A DNA stretch of 64,000 bases, from positions 558,001 to 622,000 of the forward strand of contig NZ_CP012996.1 in the NCBI RefSeq assembly GCF_001412655.1. The letters are read 5' to 3'. Below the pieces are notes generated by a model that had not been told where the DNA came from, searched no databases, and was given only the letters and a program-made list of their open reading frames with translations. The DNA is from Pedobacter sp. PACM 27299. GTDB taxonomy: Bacteria > Bacteroidota > Bacteroidia > Sphingobacteriales > Sphingobacteriaceae. Both the position numbers and the translations under genes were made by a program. Shown here piece by piece: positions 41,332 to 51,641 of the stretch (positions are counted from its first letter, which is position 1; each line of letters starts with the position of its first letter).

Positions 41332-43779
41332 ATGAACATATTAAAATTTGGAGGTACATCTGTTGGTTCCGTAGAAAGCATCACTGCTTTGCTGGGAATC
41401 TTGAAAGAGCAGCAAGGCGCTGAAAATCCCATTGTCGTCTTATCTGCCATGAGCGGGGTGACCAACGCCCTGGTCGAAATGGCAGAAAACGCAGGAAAAG
41501 GGAAGATTTATGGGGAGGAATTGAGTGCTATTGAAAAGAAACATTTTGAAGTGATCCGTGCCTTATTGCCAGCAAGCGCACAGAATCCGGTACTCACCAA
41601 GCTAAAAATCTATTTTAATGAGCTGGAAGATATTTTGCAATCGGTCTATAACCTGAGAGAACTGAGCCTGCAAACGAAAGACTTAATATTGAGTTACGGA
41701 GAGCGTTGCTCGGCAGTGATGGTAAGCCATATTGCCAAACAAACTTTTCCGGATGCCTTATATGTTGATGGTTCTGAACTGATCAAAACAGACCAGAACT
41801 TCGGACAAGCGAAGGTGAATACCTACCTCACAGAAACTTTAATCAAAGATTTCTATGAGTCAAATGCCGATAAATTATTATTCGTAACTGGTTTTATTGC
41901 CAGTAATGATGAGGGAAGAATCACTACTTTAGGAAGGGGCGGAAGTGACTATACCGCCGCTATCTGGGGTTCTGCACTGAATGCATCCGAAATTCAGGTC
42001 TGGACAGATGTGGACGGAATGATGACTGCCGATCCAAGAATGGTGAAAAAGGCCTTCTCCCTTGCAGAATTGAGCTATACCGAAGCCATGGAGCTTTCTT
42101 ATTTTGGCGCTAAAGTGATATATCCGCCTACGATGATCCCTGCGTTTTTGAAGCGCATTCCTATTGTGATCAAAAATACATTCAATGTCGATTTTCCGGG
42201 CACTTATATCAAGCATGGTGCGGGAAGTTCAAAATTGCCGATCAAAGGGATCTCTTCTATTGATGAAATCAGTGTATTGAATCTTTCTGGTAGTGGAATG
42301 GTTGGAAAAGCAGGTTTCAGCGGTCGGTTGTTCTCTTTACTTTCCCGTGAACAGATCAATGTGATTCTCATTACACAGTCTTCTTCTGAGCATAGCATCA
42401 CTTTCGCGGTAAAACCAGGTGACGCTTTGAAAGCTTTGGCGTTGATCAATAAGGAGTTTGAACTGGAATTACAAGCAAGAAAACTGGAATATCCGGAAGT
42501 AGAAAATGGTTTGGCCGCCTTAGCTATTGTTGGTGAAAACATGAAACGGACGCCTGGAATGTCAGGAAAGCTGTTCCATGCTTTAGGTAGAAACGGGGTC
42601 AATGTCAGGGCAATTGCACAGGGTTCTTCGGAGTACAATATCTCTGTGATCATCTCTAAACCGGATTTGTCGAAAGCTGTAAATGCGGTGCATGATGCTT
42701 TCTATGCGAATCTGAAAAGAACACTGCCTATCTTTTGTCTGGGAACAGGGAATATTGGCAAGACCTTATTTACACAGCTGGAAGCGCAAATGAATTTTCT
42801 GGCCACCAATAATGACCTTCAGGTAAAGGTAATGGGCGTTTGTAATACCCGTAAAATGTACCTCAATGTTGATGGAATTGCTTTGAGCAATTGGGAAGAA
42901 GTACTGGAAAGTGAGGGAGAGCCAGCAGATTTACCACTTTTCATCAAAAAGATGAAAGCGATGAACCTGCCAAATTGTGTGTTTGTAGACAATACTGCCA
43001 GTCATAATCCAATTCAGTTTTATAAGGATGTGCTGCAATCGAGCATTTCTGTGGTGACTTGTAATAAGATTGGTAATTCAGCAGATTATGAGCAATATGC
43101 CGCATTTAAACAGGCAGCAAGGACTTATGGCGTAGATTTTCATTATGAAACTAATGTGGGTGCAGGCCTGCCAATCATCCGTACTTTAAAAGATCTGATG
43201 ATGAGCGGCGACCAGATTCACCGCATAGAAGCCATCTTATCAGGAACCATCTCTTATATATTCAACAATTACACTGGCGATAAATTGTTCCATGAGGTAG
43301 TGAAAGAAGCACAGGATAAAGGCTATACTGAACCAGATCCTAGAGACGATTTGAACGGAAAAGATTTTATGCGTAAAATGTTGATTCTGGCCCGTGATGC
43401 CGGTTATCCATTGGAAGAATCGGACATTACGATCGAAAGTATGTTGCCTCCGGCTTGCCTGGCAGCAGCAACTGTTGCTGATTTTTACCATGAACTGGAA
43501 AACAACACCGAGTATTTTGAAAAGTTAAAAAAACAAGCCGCAGCGGATAAAAAAGTGCTGCGTTATATCGGGAAACTGGAAGAGGGAAAAGTGGAAATCA
43601 CCTTGCAAATGGTAGATGACAGCCACCCTTTTTACATGTTGTCTGGCAGTGACAATATCATTTCATTTACTACGGACCGTTATAAAGATCGTCCATTGGT
43701 AGTTAAAGGCCCAGGTGCAGGTGCCGAAGTGACTGCTGCAGGTGTTTTCGCTGATATTATAAACGTTGGTAAACGATGA
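41332..43779 (+). CDS. thrA: Bifunctional aspartate kinase / homoserine dehydrogenase
   Basis: A fusion of 815 residues catalysing the first and third steps from aspartate toward threonine. The aspartokinase domain spans about residues 1-290 (KFGGTSVGS; TLGRGGSDYTA). Two ACT-type regulatory segments lie around 310-460 (VLNLSGSGMVGKAGFSGRLF; ALAIVGENMKRTPGMSGKLFHAL). Homoserine dehydrogenase follows from about 465 (CLGTGNIGKTLFTQLEA; YETNVGAGLPIIRTLKDL). Threonine feedback is expected from the family. It overlaps thrB by four bases and is under the attenuator upstream. Confidence 0.96.
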   Translation: MNILKFGGTSVGSVESITALLGILKEQQGAENPIVVLSAMSGVTNALVEMAENAGKGKIYGEELSAIEKKHFEVIRALLPASAQNPVLTKLKIYFNELEDILQSVYNLRELSLQTKDLILSYGERCSAVMVSHIAKQTFPDALYVDGSELIKTDQNFGQAKVNTYLTETLIKDFYESNADKLLFVTGFIASNDEGRITTLGRGGSDYTAAIWGSALNASEIQVWTDVDGMMTADPRMVKKAFSLAELSYTEAMELSYFGAKVIYPPTMIPAFLKRIPIVIKNTFNVDFPGTYIKHGAGSSKLPIKGISSIDEISVLNLSGSGMVGKAGFSGRLFSLLSREQINVILITQSSSEHSITFAVKPGDALKALALINKEFELELQARKLEYPEVENGLAALAIVGENMKRTPGMSGKLFHALGRNGVNVRAIAQGSSEYNISVIISKPDLSKAVNAVHDAFYANLKRTLPIFCLGTGNIGKTLFTQLEAQMNFLATNNDLQVKVMGVCNTRKMYLNVDGIALSNWEEVLESEGEPADLPLFIKKMKAMNLPNCVFVDNTASHNPIQFYKDVLQSSISVVTCNKIGNSADYEQYAAFKQAARTYGVDFHYETNVGAGLPIIRTLKDLMMSGDQIHRIEAILSGTISYIFNNYTGDKLFHEVVKEAQDKGYTEPDPRDDLNGKDFMRKMLILARDAGYPLEESDITIESMLPPACLAAATVADFYHELENNTEYFEKLKKQAAADKKVLRYIGKLEEGKVEITLQMVDDSHPFYMLSGSDNIISFTTDRYKDRPLVVKGPGAGAEVTAAGVFADIINVGKR

Positions 43780-44711
43780 GAGAATCTATAAAAGTTTTTG
43801 CCCCGGCTACAGTAGCCAATGTGGTGTGTGGTTATGATGTTTTGGGTTTTGCCGTGAATGAACCCGGTGATGAGGTCATCATGAAATTGACAGGTGGTTC
43901 TGGAATTACCATTTCCAAAATCACTGGTGATGATGGGCGTTTGCCGCTTGATCCGAAGAAAAATACGGTAAGTGCAAGTGTGCAGCATTATTTAAACCAT
44001 ATCGGAAAACCGGATACCGGGATAGAAATTGAACTGCACAAGAAAATGCCGATTGGCAGTGGATTGGGTTCCAGCTCTGCCAGTACGGTAGCCGGATTGT
44101 TCGCGGTAAACAACTTATTTGATCGTTTATTGACCAATAAAGAATTGGTGCCTTTTGCGATGAAAGGCGAGGAACTGGCTTGCGGTTATGGCCATGCCGA
44201 TAATGTAGCTCCGGCTTTATTAGGCGGTTTTGTGCTGATCAGAAGTTATGAGCCTTTAGACATCATCAGCTTGCCGCACCCTGAAGATTTATATGCGGCC
44301 ATTGTATATCCGGAAGTGGATGTACCCACCAAAGATGCCCGACAAATGATCCGTTCCAAAGTATTATTGAAAGATGCCGTAACGCAATGGGGAAATGTAG
44401 CAGGTTTGGTGAGTGGTTTGTTTTTAAAAGACCATGACCTGATTGGGCGCAGTATGACGGATATTCTGGTAGAACCGACCCGTTCTATCCTGATTCCGGA
44501 TTTCTACAAGATGAGGTCGCTGGCTTTAAAAACCGGGGCAATCGGATTTGGAATTTCTGGTTCTGGCCCATCTGTTTTTGCCTTAACAAAAGACGAAGCC
44601 ACTGCAAACGCCATCACCCATAAACTACAGCAGCATTTAAAAGGAATTGGCATCAACAGTCTTTCTTTTGTATCCTCCGTAAATCAAAAAGGCCCTGTTA
44701 TTTTAGATTAA
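43776..44711 (+). CDS. thrB: Homoserine kinase
   Basis: ThrB (311 residues), a GHMP-family kinase that phosphorylates homoserine. The ATP loop PIGSGLGSSSASTVAG (about residues 91-106) is diagnostic; ATVANVVCGYDVLGFAV at the N-terminus and GISGSGPSVFALT near residue 250 complete the family pattern. The ATG overlaps the thrA stop in an ATGA junction, so translation is coupled. thrC follows after five bases. Confidence 0.96.
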   Translation: MRESIKVFAPATVANVVCGYDVLGFAVNEPGDEVIMKLTGGSGITISKITGDDGRLPLDPKKNTVSASVQHYLNHIGKPDTGIEIELHKKMPIGSGLGSSSASTVAGLFAVNNLFDRLLTNKELVPFAMKGEELACGYGHADNVAPALLGGFVLIRSYEPLDIISLPHPEDLYAAIVYPEVDVPTKDARQMIRSKVLLKDAVTQWGNVAGLVSGLFLKDHDLIGRSMTDILVEPTRSILIPDFYKMRSLALKTGAIGFGISGSGPSVFALTKDEATANAITHKLQQHLKGIGINSLSFVSSVNQKGPVILD

Positions 44712-44716
44712 TCCAC

Positions 44717-46036
44717 ATGAAATTATACAGTACAAATAACCACGAACTAAACGTTGACTTTCCAACGGCTGTTTTTAACAGCATGCCTTTGGATAAAGGC
44801 TTATATATGCCGGTAAATGTTCCTTTGTTAGATCAGGAATTCATTGAAAATATCCATAAATACAGTATGCCGGAGATCGCTTTTAAAGTGGCTTCAACTT
44901 TGTTGGATGGGGCAATTCCTTTAGATGATTTAAAGAAAATTGTGGAAGAAACCATCAGTTTTGATGCTCCTGTAGTAGAATTGGAAGCAGATACCTACGT
45001 ATTAGAACTGTTTCATGGCCCTTCATTGGCGTTTAAAGATTTCGGCGCCCGTTTCATGAGCAGAATCATGGCCTATTTCTTAAAAGATGGGGAGCAATTA
45101 TTAGATGTATTGGTGGCTACTTCCGGCGATACGGGAGGCGCAGTAGCACTAGGTTTTCTTGGGGTGCCCAATACCAGGGTCACCATTCTTTATCCAAAAG
45201 GAAAAGTAAGTGAGATCCAGGAATTACAGCTTTGCACCAATGGACATAACATCCATGCGATAGAGGTGGAGGGGACCTTTGATGATTGTCAGCATTTAGT
45301 GAAACAGGCATTTGCCGATGCTGAATTGAACGAAAAACTTCGCTTAACCTCTGCAAATTCGATCAATATTGCCAGATTGATTCCACAAACTTTTTATTAT
45401 TTCAATGCCTGGGCGAGATTGCGCAGAGCGGGTAAAAAGGAAGTGATTTTCTCTGTGCCCAGCGGAAATTTCGGAAATATTGCAGCGGGATTGCTGGCTT
45501 ATAAAATGGGCTTGCCGGTGAAAAAATTCATCGCGGCAACAAACGTAAATGATACTGTTCCGCATTTCCTGAAAACAGGAGTTTATGAAACTAAACCATC
45601 TGTACAGACTTACGCGAATGCGATGGATGTTGGGGCGCCAAGCAATTGGGTGCGGATTATGGATCTTTTTAACCAGGACCTGGAAGCTTTGAAACAGATT
45701 TTGAAAAGCTATACCTATACCGATGAGCAAACATTGGCTGGGATTCAGTCTATTTATGACCAATACGGTTATATTGCTTGTCCGCATACTGCGATTGCAG
45801 CTTTAGCTTTAGCAGACTATAAAAAAGAAAACCCAGAGCAAAACGCTGCGGGTGTATTTTTGTCGACTGCCCATGCCTGTAAATTTCCAGATGTATTTCC
45901 AGCAGAACTGGCTGCAAAGATCAAAATTCCTGCTGCGGTACAGGAACTGGATTTAAAAACTAAACATGCAGAAAAAATGGATACGGACTATAGTTCATTT
46001 AAGAACTACCTGACTACTTTTTATGAAAACGCATAA
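44717..46036 (+). CDS. thrC: Threonine synthase
   Basis: ThrC (439 residues) converts O-phosphohomoserine to threonine with PLP. The PLP lysine is Lys107 in LAFKDFGARFM, and the phosphate-binding region includes ATSGDTGGAVALGFLG. It belongs to the long (fungal/E. coli-like) class with N-terminal MKLYSTNNHELNVDFPTAV. The last 23 bases overlap the end of the convergent META-domain gene, and no terminator is visible between them. Confidence 0.96.
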   Translation: MKLYSTNNHELNVDFPTAVFNSMPLDKGLYMPVNVPLLDQEFIENIHKYSMPEIAFKVASTLLDGAIPLDDLKKIVEETISFDAPVVELEADTYVLELFHGPSLAFKDFGARFMSRIMAYFLKDGEQLLDVLVATSGDTGGAVALGFLGVPNTRVTILYPKGKVSEIQELQLCTNGHNIHAIEVEGTFDDCQHLVKQAFADAELNEKLRLTSANSINIARLIPQTFYYFNAWARLRRAGKKEVIFSVPSGNFGNIAAGLLAYKMGLPVKKFIAATNVNDTVPHFLKTGVYETKPSVQTYANAMDVGAPSNWVRIMDLFNQDLEALKQILKSYTYTDEQTLAGIQSIYDQYGYIACPHTAIAALALADYKKENPEQNAAGVFLSTAHACKFPDVFPAELAAKIKIPAAVQELDLKTKHAEKMDTDYSSFKNYLTTFYENA

Positions 46037-46445
46037 TGGCGATGTCTCCCATCATGAAATTCAGGGTGCTGTCGCTCACTGAATAACTGCTGGTTTTTCT
46101 TAACATTTCCATAAAGATGGCCTCTCCTTCACCGGGACAGGCCATTTTTGTCATGGCCATTGGATGGGTGAAGTTGATGGTGGTATCATCCGCCACTAAA
46201 GCACCGGAAAAAGAATTACAACTGGTGTTGCCGCTTACTTTCTTGTTGGTAATGTCAAAAGTCAGGCTTGGTTTCTTTGCTGGATACAATCCGTTGAAAG
46301 CGATTCTAGGGCCTGAAATGTAATTCAACTCCCAGCTTCCTCCCAATTCAGACAGGCCACCATTTCCTATTGTTCCAGGTTTTAAGGTGGTGCATGCAGC
46401 GAAAGTACTGGTCATGACAATTGCCAATAAGATGATTCTTTTCAT
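46014..46445 (-). CDS. META domain lipoprotein (HslJ-like)
   Basis: A 143-residue lipoprotein: signal MKRIILLAIVMTSTFAAC with the lipid-modified Cys at about residue 18, then one META domain (LGGSWELNYISG, VSGNTSCNSFSGAL, MAMTKMACPGEGEAIFMEML, LNFMMGDIAIMRF). HslJ and other META proteins are stress-linked envelope proteins; the precise role is unknown. It lies downstream of metF on the same strand but behind a strong inverted repeat, and overlaps thrC antisense. Confidence 0.85.
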   Translation of the reverse strand: MKRIILLAIVMTSTFAACTTLKPGTIGNGGLSELGGSWELNYISGPRIAFNGLYPAKKPSLTFDITNKKVSGNTSCNSFSGALVADDTTINFTHPMAMTKMACPGEGEAIFMEMLRKTSSYSVSDSTLNFMMGDIAIMRFHKK

Positions 46446-46460
46446 AGCCTTAAGTTTTTA

Positions 46461-46513
46461 ATGATAGCCGAAAGGTACAAAGAGTATTCCAAAAAATACC
46501 TATCGGCTATCAT
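46461..46513 (-). other. Inverted repeat between metF and the META-domain gene
   Basis: A perfect 11-bp stem (ATGATAGCCGA, 46461-46471, with TCGGCTATCAT, 46503-46513) encloses a second short pairing GGTA/TACC (46474-46477 with 46497-46500). It starts six bases after the metF stop. No T-tract follows on either strand, so it may be a 3'-end stabiliser or processing site rather than a terminator. Confidence 0.5.
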
Positions 46514-46519
46514 GAAGGG

Positions 46520-47476
46520 CTAAAACACCGCGTTGGCAATTTTTTTAGTCGGCTCAGGGTTCCCCATCGTGTAGAAGTGAAGCACTGGTGCGCCCATTTC
46601 TTTCAGCTCTTTACATTGATGGATCATCCATTCAATACCTACTTCTTTTACGTCTTTTTCAGACTTGCAGGATTGGATTGCTTCGCTCAGTTCAATAGGA
46701 ATATCCAAATGGAAAATCTTTGGTAAACTGATCAGCTGTTTGCTGCTGGTAATTGGTTTAAGTCCCGGGATAATAGGGACATTGATCCCGTTTTCACGAC
46801 ATTTATCTACCAGTGCTTTGTATTTTTTATTGTCAAAAAACATTTGGGTAACGATGAAATCAGCACCCAGATCTACCTTATGTTTTAGATATTTAAAATC
46901 GGTATCCAGGTTTGGCGACTCATAATGTTTTTCCGGATATCCGGCTACTCCGATACAGAAATCCGTCTTTTCAGAGTTCTCCATATCATCATGCAGGTAG
47001 CGGCCATTGTTCATGTCCACTACATGTTGTAACAATTCTGAGGCATAGGCATGGCCATCTGGTGTTGGGATGAAAGCATTGTCGCTTTTTCGGGCATCAC
47101 CGCGCAATACCAGGACATTATCAATGCCCAGAAACTGAAGATCGATCAATGCGTTCTCTGTTTCATCCTTGGTGAAACCACCACAGATCAAATGGGGAAC
47201 CGCATCTACTTTGTACTTGTTCATAATCGCAGCACAGGTAGCCACTGTACTCGGACGTTTCCGATAAGCGACTTTTTCCAACAGGCCATTTGCATGTTGT
47301 TTGTAGATGTAATCTTCTCTCAAGTAGGTCACATCAATAAAAGGAGGGTTGAATTCCATTAAAGGATCGATGGCGTCAAAGATACCTTTGATGCTTTGTC
47401 CTTTTATAGGTGGCAAGAGCTCAAATGAGAAAAGGGTTTTTCCTTTTGCGTTGCTGATATGGTCTACGATCTTCAT
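46520..47476 (-). CDS. metF: Methylenetetrahydrofolate reductase
   Basis: MetF (318 residues) reduces 5,10-methylene-THF to 5-methyl-THF, the methyl donor for MetH. The FAD-dependent TIM barrel shows FSFELLPPIKGQ at the N-terminus, PHLICGGFTKDE, NVLVLRGDAR, DFCIGVAGYPEKH and DFIVTQMFFDN. Length is slightly above E. coli MetF (296). It follows metH by 34 bases and is presumably controlled by the same SAM riboswitch. Confidence 0.96.
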   Translation of the reverse strand: MKIVDHISNAKGKTLFSFELLPPIKGQSIKGIFDAIDPLMEFNPPFIDVTYLREDYIYKQHANGLLEKVAYRKRPSTVATCAAIMNKYKVDAVPHLICGGFTKDETENALIDLQFLGIDNVLVLRGDARKSDNAFIPTPDGHAYASELLQHVVDMNNGRYLHDDMENSEKTDFCIGVAGYPEKHYESPNLDTDFKYLKHKVDLGADFIVTQMFFDNKKYKALVDKCRENGINVPIIPGLKPITSSKQLISLPKIFHLDIPIELSEAIQSCKSEKDVKEVGIEWMIHQCKELKEMGAPVLHFYTMGNPEPTKKIANAVF

Positions 47477-47510
47477 TAAATATTGCTTGTTAGGTCTCGT
47501 TATCTGTTAT

Positions 47511-50500
47511 TTAGTAAGCCAGGTTAGGGCTCAGCCATCTTTCCACTTCTTCCAAAGGCATGTCTTTTCTGGTCGCATATTCTTCGACCTGATCTTTGGT
47601 AATTTTCCCCAATCCGAAATATCTGGATTGCGGGTGTGCGAAATAGAAACCACTTACCGCTGCGGTAGGGTACATGGCATAGCTTTCTGTGAGGCGGAGT
47701 CCGATTCTGTTTTCGGCATCCAGCAATTCAAAAAGTGTTCCTTTTTCACTATGTTCCGGGCAGGCAGGATAGCCTGGTGCCGGGCGAATCCCTGCGTATT
47801 CTTCTTTAATGAGGTCTTCGTTGCTCAGCTTTTCATCTTTTGCGTAGCCCCAGTAATCTTTACGCACCAGCTCATGCATTCTTTCAGCGAAAGCTTCCGC
47901 AAGCCTGTCCGCCAATGCTTTTGCCATGATGCTGTTGTAATCATCGTAATTGGCTTCAAATTCTGCAACCAGTTCATCGCAGCCGATACCTGTGGTGACC
48001 GCAAAGCCTCCGAAGTAATCTGCAACACCTGATTCTTTTGGCGCTACAAAGTCGGAAAGTGCATAATAAGGTTCTCCAGCCATTTTTTCCGCTTGTTGGC
48101 GAAGGGTGTGAATGGTCACTTCTTTACCTGCTACATCCAGGATGATGTCGTCGCCAACAGTATTTGCCGGCCAGAAACCGATTACGCCTTTGGCGGTCAA
48201 TAGTTTCTCCTCAACAATGCGTTTCAATAAGGCTTGCGCATCATCAAATAGTTTTTTTGCTTCATCACCAACGCTTTTATCGTTGAAGATTTTAGGGTAA
48301 CTGCCGCGCAATTCCCAGGTATGGAAGAATGGCGTCCAGTCGATATAAGGCACCAGGTCTTCCAGCGGATAATCTTCAAATACCTTTGTTCCGGTAAATG
48401 CAGGGGCAGGGGCTACCAGATCCAGGTCGATTTGAAACTGGTCTTTTCTAGCTTCTTCTATCGTTTTGTAGCGTTTATCGGAGCGTTTGTTTAAATGCGC
48501 TTCTCTGGCTTTATCGTATTCCTGTTTGATGCCATCAATATAGGCACCTCTGGTTTCGGGATTCATTAAGGTACTGCACACGGTTACGCTTCTGGAAGCA
48601 TCTAATACGTGAATGGCAGGGCCTGAATAGTTTGGCGCTACTTTTACTGCGGCATGGATTCTGGAGGTGGTTGCACCGCCGATAATCAATGGAATGGTAA
48701 ATCCTTCACGCTCCATTTCTTTGGCAAAATGTACCATTTCATCTAGGGAAGGGGTAATTAAACCACTCAATCCGATAATGTCGGCATTGATTTCTTTTGC
48801 TTTTTGAATGATGGTTTGTGCTGGAACCATCACGCCCATATCCACAATTTCGAAGTTATTACAGGCCAATACTACGCCTACAATGTTCTTACCGATATCA
48901 TGCACATCGCCTTTTACAGTGGCCATTAAGATTCTTCCTGCTGAAGAGCTGGTGTTTCCATCAGGATTGTCCAGTTTTTCCTGTTCAATGAAGGGAAGGA
49001 GGTAAGCTACTGCCTTTTTCATTACCCTGGCGGATTTTACCACCTGTGGCAGGAACATTTTTCCGGCGCCAAAAAGGTCTCCAACAATGTTCATTCCGTC
49101 CATTAAAGGACCTTCGATCACATGGATAGGTTTTGGATATTTTTGTCTGGCCTCCTCTACGTCGGCATCCAGGTATTCAATAATTCCTTTCACCAAAGAA
49201 TGAGAAAGTCGTTCTTCTACGCTGGTTTTTCTCCATTCTTCATCCCTAACGATCTCTTTACCTTTAGATTTGATGGTTTCAGCAAACTCTACCAGGCGTT
49301 CTGTGGCGTCCTCTCTGCGGTTCAGCAGGACGTCTTCCACACGTTCTAATAATGCTGGTGGAATTTCCTGGTAGACTTCCAGCATCCCTGCGTTTACAAT
49401 CCCCATGTCCAGACCAGCTTTAATGGCATGGTAAAGGAAGGCAGAGTGCATTGCTTCCCTTACGGTATTGTTTCCACGGAAAGAGAAGGAAATGTTAGAT
49501 ACCCCGCCGCTCACTTTAGCATGAGGCAGGTTTTCTTTAATCCAGCGTGTCGCATTGATGAAATCTACGGCATAGTTGTTATGTTCTTCCAAACCGGTTG
49601 CCACGGTTAGGATATTTGGGTCAAATATGATGTCTTGCGCTGGGAAACCGACTTCGTCTACTAATATATCGTAAGAACGTTTACAGATTTCTTTTCTACG
49701 TTCAAAGTTATCAGCTTGTCCATATTCGTCAAATGCCATCACGACTACGGCTGCGCCATAATTCATGATCTTTTTAGCACTTTCAATAAATTTTTCCGGT
49801 CCTTCTTTCAGAGAGATGGAGTTCACAATTCCTTTTCCCTGCAAACATTTCAAACCGGCTTCAATGACCGACCATTTTGAGGAATCGACCATGATGGGCA
49901 GTTTGGAAATATCCGGCTCTGAAGCAATCAGGTTCAGGAATTTTACCATTGCCGCTTCACCGTCCAGCATGCCTTCATCCATGTTGACGTCGATGATTTG
50001 TGCACCACCTTCTACCTGCTGACGGGCAACAGTTAGTGCGGCTTCATAATCACCTCCTAAAATCAGCTTAGAGAATTTTGGGGATCCGGTGATATTGGTA
50101 CGTTCCCCGATGTTCACGAAAATACTTTCCGGGGTAACGGTAACCGCTTCTAATCCGCTTAAACGCAAATATGGAGGGACGGTAGGGATTTTTCTTGGTG
50201 TCACCTTTTTCGCTTTTGCAGCGATACAGGCGATGTGTTCCGGTGTTGTTCCGCAGCAGCCACCTACAATATTTACAAAGCCATGCTGGATGAAATCTTC
50301 CACGAGGTGAGCGGTTTCATGCGGCATTTCATCGTAAGCACCAAATTCGTTAGGTAATCCTGCATTTGGATAGGCAGAAACGTAACAAGTGGCTTTTGCA
50401 GACAGTTCTTCAATGTGCGGCCTCATGTCTTTGGCGCCTAAAGCACAGTTGAAACCGATGCTGATCGGGTCGGCATGAATCACAGAATTCAGGAAGGCTT

Positions 50501-51170
50501 CTACCGTTTGTCCGGATAAAGTTCTTCCCGAAGCATCGGTAATGGTTCCAGAGATCATGATCTCAATCTTTTTGCCGATTTCTTTCTCGTATTTTTTGAT
50601 CGAAAAGATTGCGGCCTTGGCATTCAGTGTATCGAAAATAGTCTCAATTAACAAGACATCCGAACCACCGTCTACCAATCCACGTACTTGCTGATCATAA
50701 GCGGATACGAGTTCATCAAAAGTCAAGGCCCTGTATCCAGGGTCGTTTACATCTGGTGAAAGGGAAAGAGTTCTATTGGTTGGGCCTACAGCACCTGCAA
50801 CGAAGGACCTGCGATCCGGGTTGGCAGCCATGAATTCGTCTACTGCCTCACGTGCTACTTTTGCACCGGCAAAACTCATTTCATAGTCCAGCTCCTCCAT
50901 CTGGTAATCTGCCAGGGATATGCGCTGTGTACTAAAGGTATTGGTTTCAATAATATCTGCACCGGCTTTCAGGTATTCGGTGTGTATTGCTTTGATAATA
51001 TCAGGACGGGTAAGGTTTAGCAAATCGTTATTGCCTTTCACATCACAAGGGTGATCTTTAAATCTTTCGCCTCTAAAATCTTCTTCTGTCAGGATATAAC
51101 GCTGGATCATGGTACCCATGGCTCCGTCAATAATTAATATGCGTTTCTCTAACTCTGCTCTAATGTCCAT
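47511..51170 (-). CDS. metH: Cobalamin-dependent methionine synthase
   Basis: MetH (1,219 residues from the ATG at 51170) transfers the methyl of 5-methyl-THF to homocysteine via cobalamin. Modules in order: homocysteine-binding barrel with the zinc cysteines (GCCGTTPEH near 310), pterin-binding barrel (from about 350), cobalamin cap and binding domains ([14 protein letters not shown] near 755), and the C-terminal SAM-binding activation domain ([12 protein letters not shown]). All modules are present in one chain. An extension to 51209 lacks an ATG and is not conserved. The upstream leader is a SAM-I riboswitch. Confidence 0.96.
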   Translation of the reverse strand: MDIRAELEKRILIIDGAMGTMIQRYILTEEDFRGERFKDHPCDVKGNNDLLNLTRPDIIKAIHTEYLKAGADIIETNTFSTQRISLADYQMEELDYEMSFAGAKVAREAVDEFMAANPDRRSFVAGAVGPTNRTLSLSPDVNDPGYRALTFDELVSAYDQQVRGLVDGGSDVLLIETIFDTLNAKAAIFSIKKYEKEIGKKIEIMISGTITDASGRTLSGQTVEAFLNSVIHADPISIGFNCALGAKDMRPHIEELSAKATCYVSAYPNAGLPNEFGAYDEMPHETAHLVEDFIQHGFVNIVGGCCGTTPEHIACIAAKAKKVTPRKIPTVPPYLRLSGLEAVTVTPESIFVNIGERTNITGSPKFSKLILGGDYEAALTVARQQVEGGAQIIDVNMDEGMLDGEAAMVKFLNLIASEPDISKLPIMVDSSKWSVIEAGLKCLQGKGIVNSISLKEGPEKFIESAKKIMNYGAAVVVMAFDEYGQADNFERRKEICKRSYDILVDEVGFPAQDIIFDPNILTVATGLEEHNNYAVDFINATRWIKENLPHAKVSGGVSNISFSFRGNNTVREAMHSAFLYHAIKAGLDMGIVNAGMLEVYQEIPPALLERVEDVLLNRREDATERLVEFAETIKSKGKEIVRDEEWRKTSVEERLSHSLVKGIIEYLDADVEEARQKYPKPIHVIEGPLMDGMNIVGDLFGAGKMFLPQVVKSARVMKKAVAYLLPFIEQEKLDNPDGNTSSSAGRILMATVKGDVHDIGKNIVGVVLACNNFEIVDMGVMVPAQTIIQKAKEINADIIGLSGLITPSLDEMVHFAKEMEREGFTIPLIIGGATTSRIHAAVKVAPNYSGPAIHVLDASRSVTVCSTLMNPETRGAYIDGIKQEYDKAREAHLNKRSDKRYKTIEEARKDQFQIDLDLVAPAPAFTGTKVFEDYPLEDLVPYIDWTPFFHTWELRGSYPKIFNDKSVGDEAKKLFDDAQALLKRIVEEKLLTAKGVIGFWPANTVGDDIILDVAGKEVTIHTLRQQAEKMAGEPYYALSDFVAPKESGVADYFGGFAVTTGIGCDELVAEFEANYDDYNSIMAKALADRLAEAFAERMHELVRKDYWGYAKDEKLSNEDLIKEEYAGIRPAPGYPACPEHSEKGTLFELLDAENRIGLRLTESYAMYPTAAVSGFYFAHPQSRYFGLGKITKDQVEEYATRKDMPLEEVERWLSPNLAY

Positions 51171-51290
51171 TTTTTTATATCTCCGGGTAAGGCCTGGGTA
51201 AAAGATCACCGGTTAGGAATGTCCTGTCGGTTACGGTTTTACACACAGTTAAAATGCTTATTGAAAAGTCCGGTATCGGGTCGACTTTAA

Positions 51291-51396
51291 CTTATCTTTC
51301 GGGTACCGATGGTCCGGTTCCGGTAGAATGTAGCACCTTGTAAGCACAGGTTGCTAAGACATCGCAGGGTCTAATCCCTCCGTCTTTCTCTATAAG
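51291..51396 (-). promoter_or_regulatory. SAM-I (S-box) riboswitch upstream of metH
   Basis: On the minus strand the element begins CTTATAGAG (51396) and ends GAAAGATAAG (51291), closing P1 as CTTAT/ATAAG. Inside are the S-box core segments GGAGGGA, TTAGCAACC, AAGGTGCTA (P3 pairs AACCT/AAGGT) and a P4 stem TACCG/CGGTA. This is the class I SAM aptamer, which represses methionine genes when SAM is abundant. The 120 bases between aptamer and metH contain no clear intrinsic terminator, so the output may be at translation or through a structure I could not resolve. Confidence 0.93.
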
Positions 51397-51401
51397 CTCT
51401 G

Positions 51402-51433
51402 CAAAAGTGCAACAAAGAAAAATCATTTCCAAA
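51402..51433 (-). promoter_or_regulatory. metH promoter: TTTG, 20-nt spacer, CACTTTTG
   Basis: On the minus strand TTTG (51430-51433) and CACTTTTG (51402-51409) have the exact phylum spacing, with one departure from TAnnTTTG (C for T). The predicted transcription start falls at 51396-51398, precisely where the SAM-I aptamer begins. Confidence 0.65.
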
Positions 51434-51577
51434 AAAACAGCAGTTAAAGCATATAATATTGCAATAGCAGGGAGTATTTTGAGGCTGTTCGGAATAAAAT
51501 TCTGAATGTCTGTGGCTTCCTAATATAAATACACCGAATTATTTAAGCTCATCTATCACGATTAACATGATATGCTT

Positions 51578-51609
51578 ATTGTTAAATTAATTAATTCTAT
51601 GTATTTTGG
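51578..51609 (+). promoter_or_regulatory. Candidate promoter of the exported protein at 51642
   Basis: ATTG (51578-51581), a 20-base spacer, then TATTTTGG (51602-51609), a near match to TAnnTTTG. The leader would be about 27 nt. Nothing else is recognised between 51434 and 51577. Confidence 0.45.
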
Positions 51610-51641
51610 AGGCCATAACTACTAAAACAAACTAAAAACAA

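Noticed and set aside
47349..48032. 227-codon plus-strand frame overlapping metF and metH
   Set aside because: Antisense to conserved MetH C-terminal coding sequence; Cys/Phe-rich product typical of a shadow frame.
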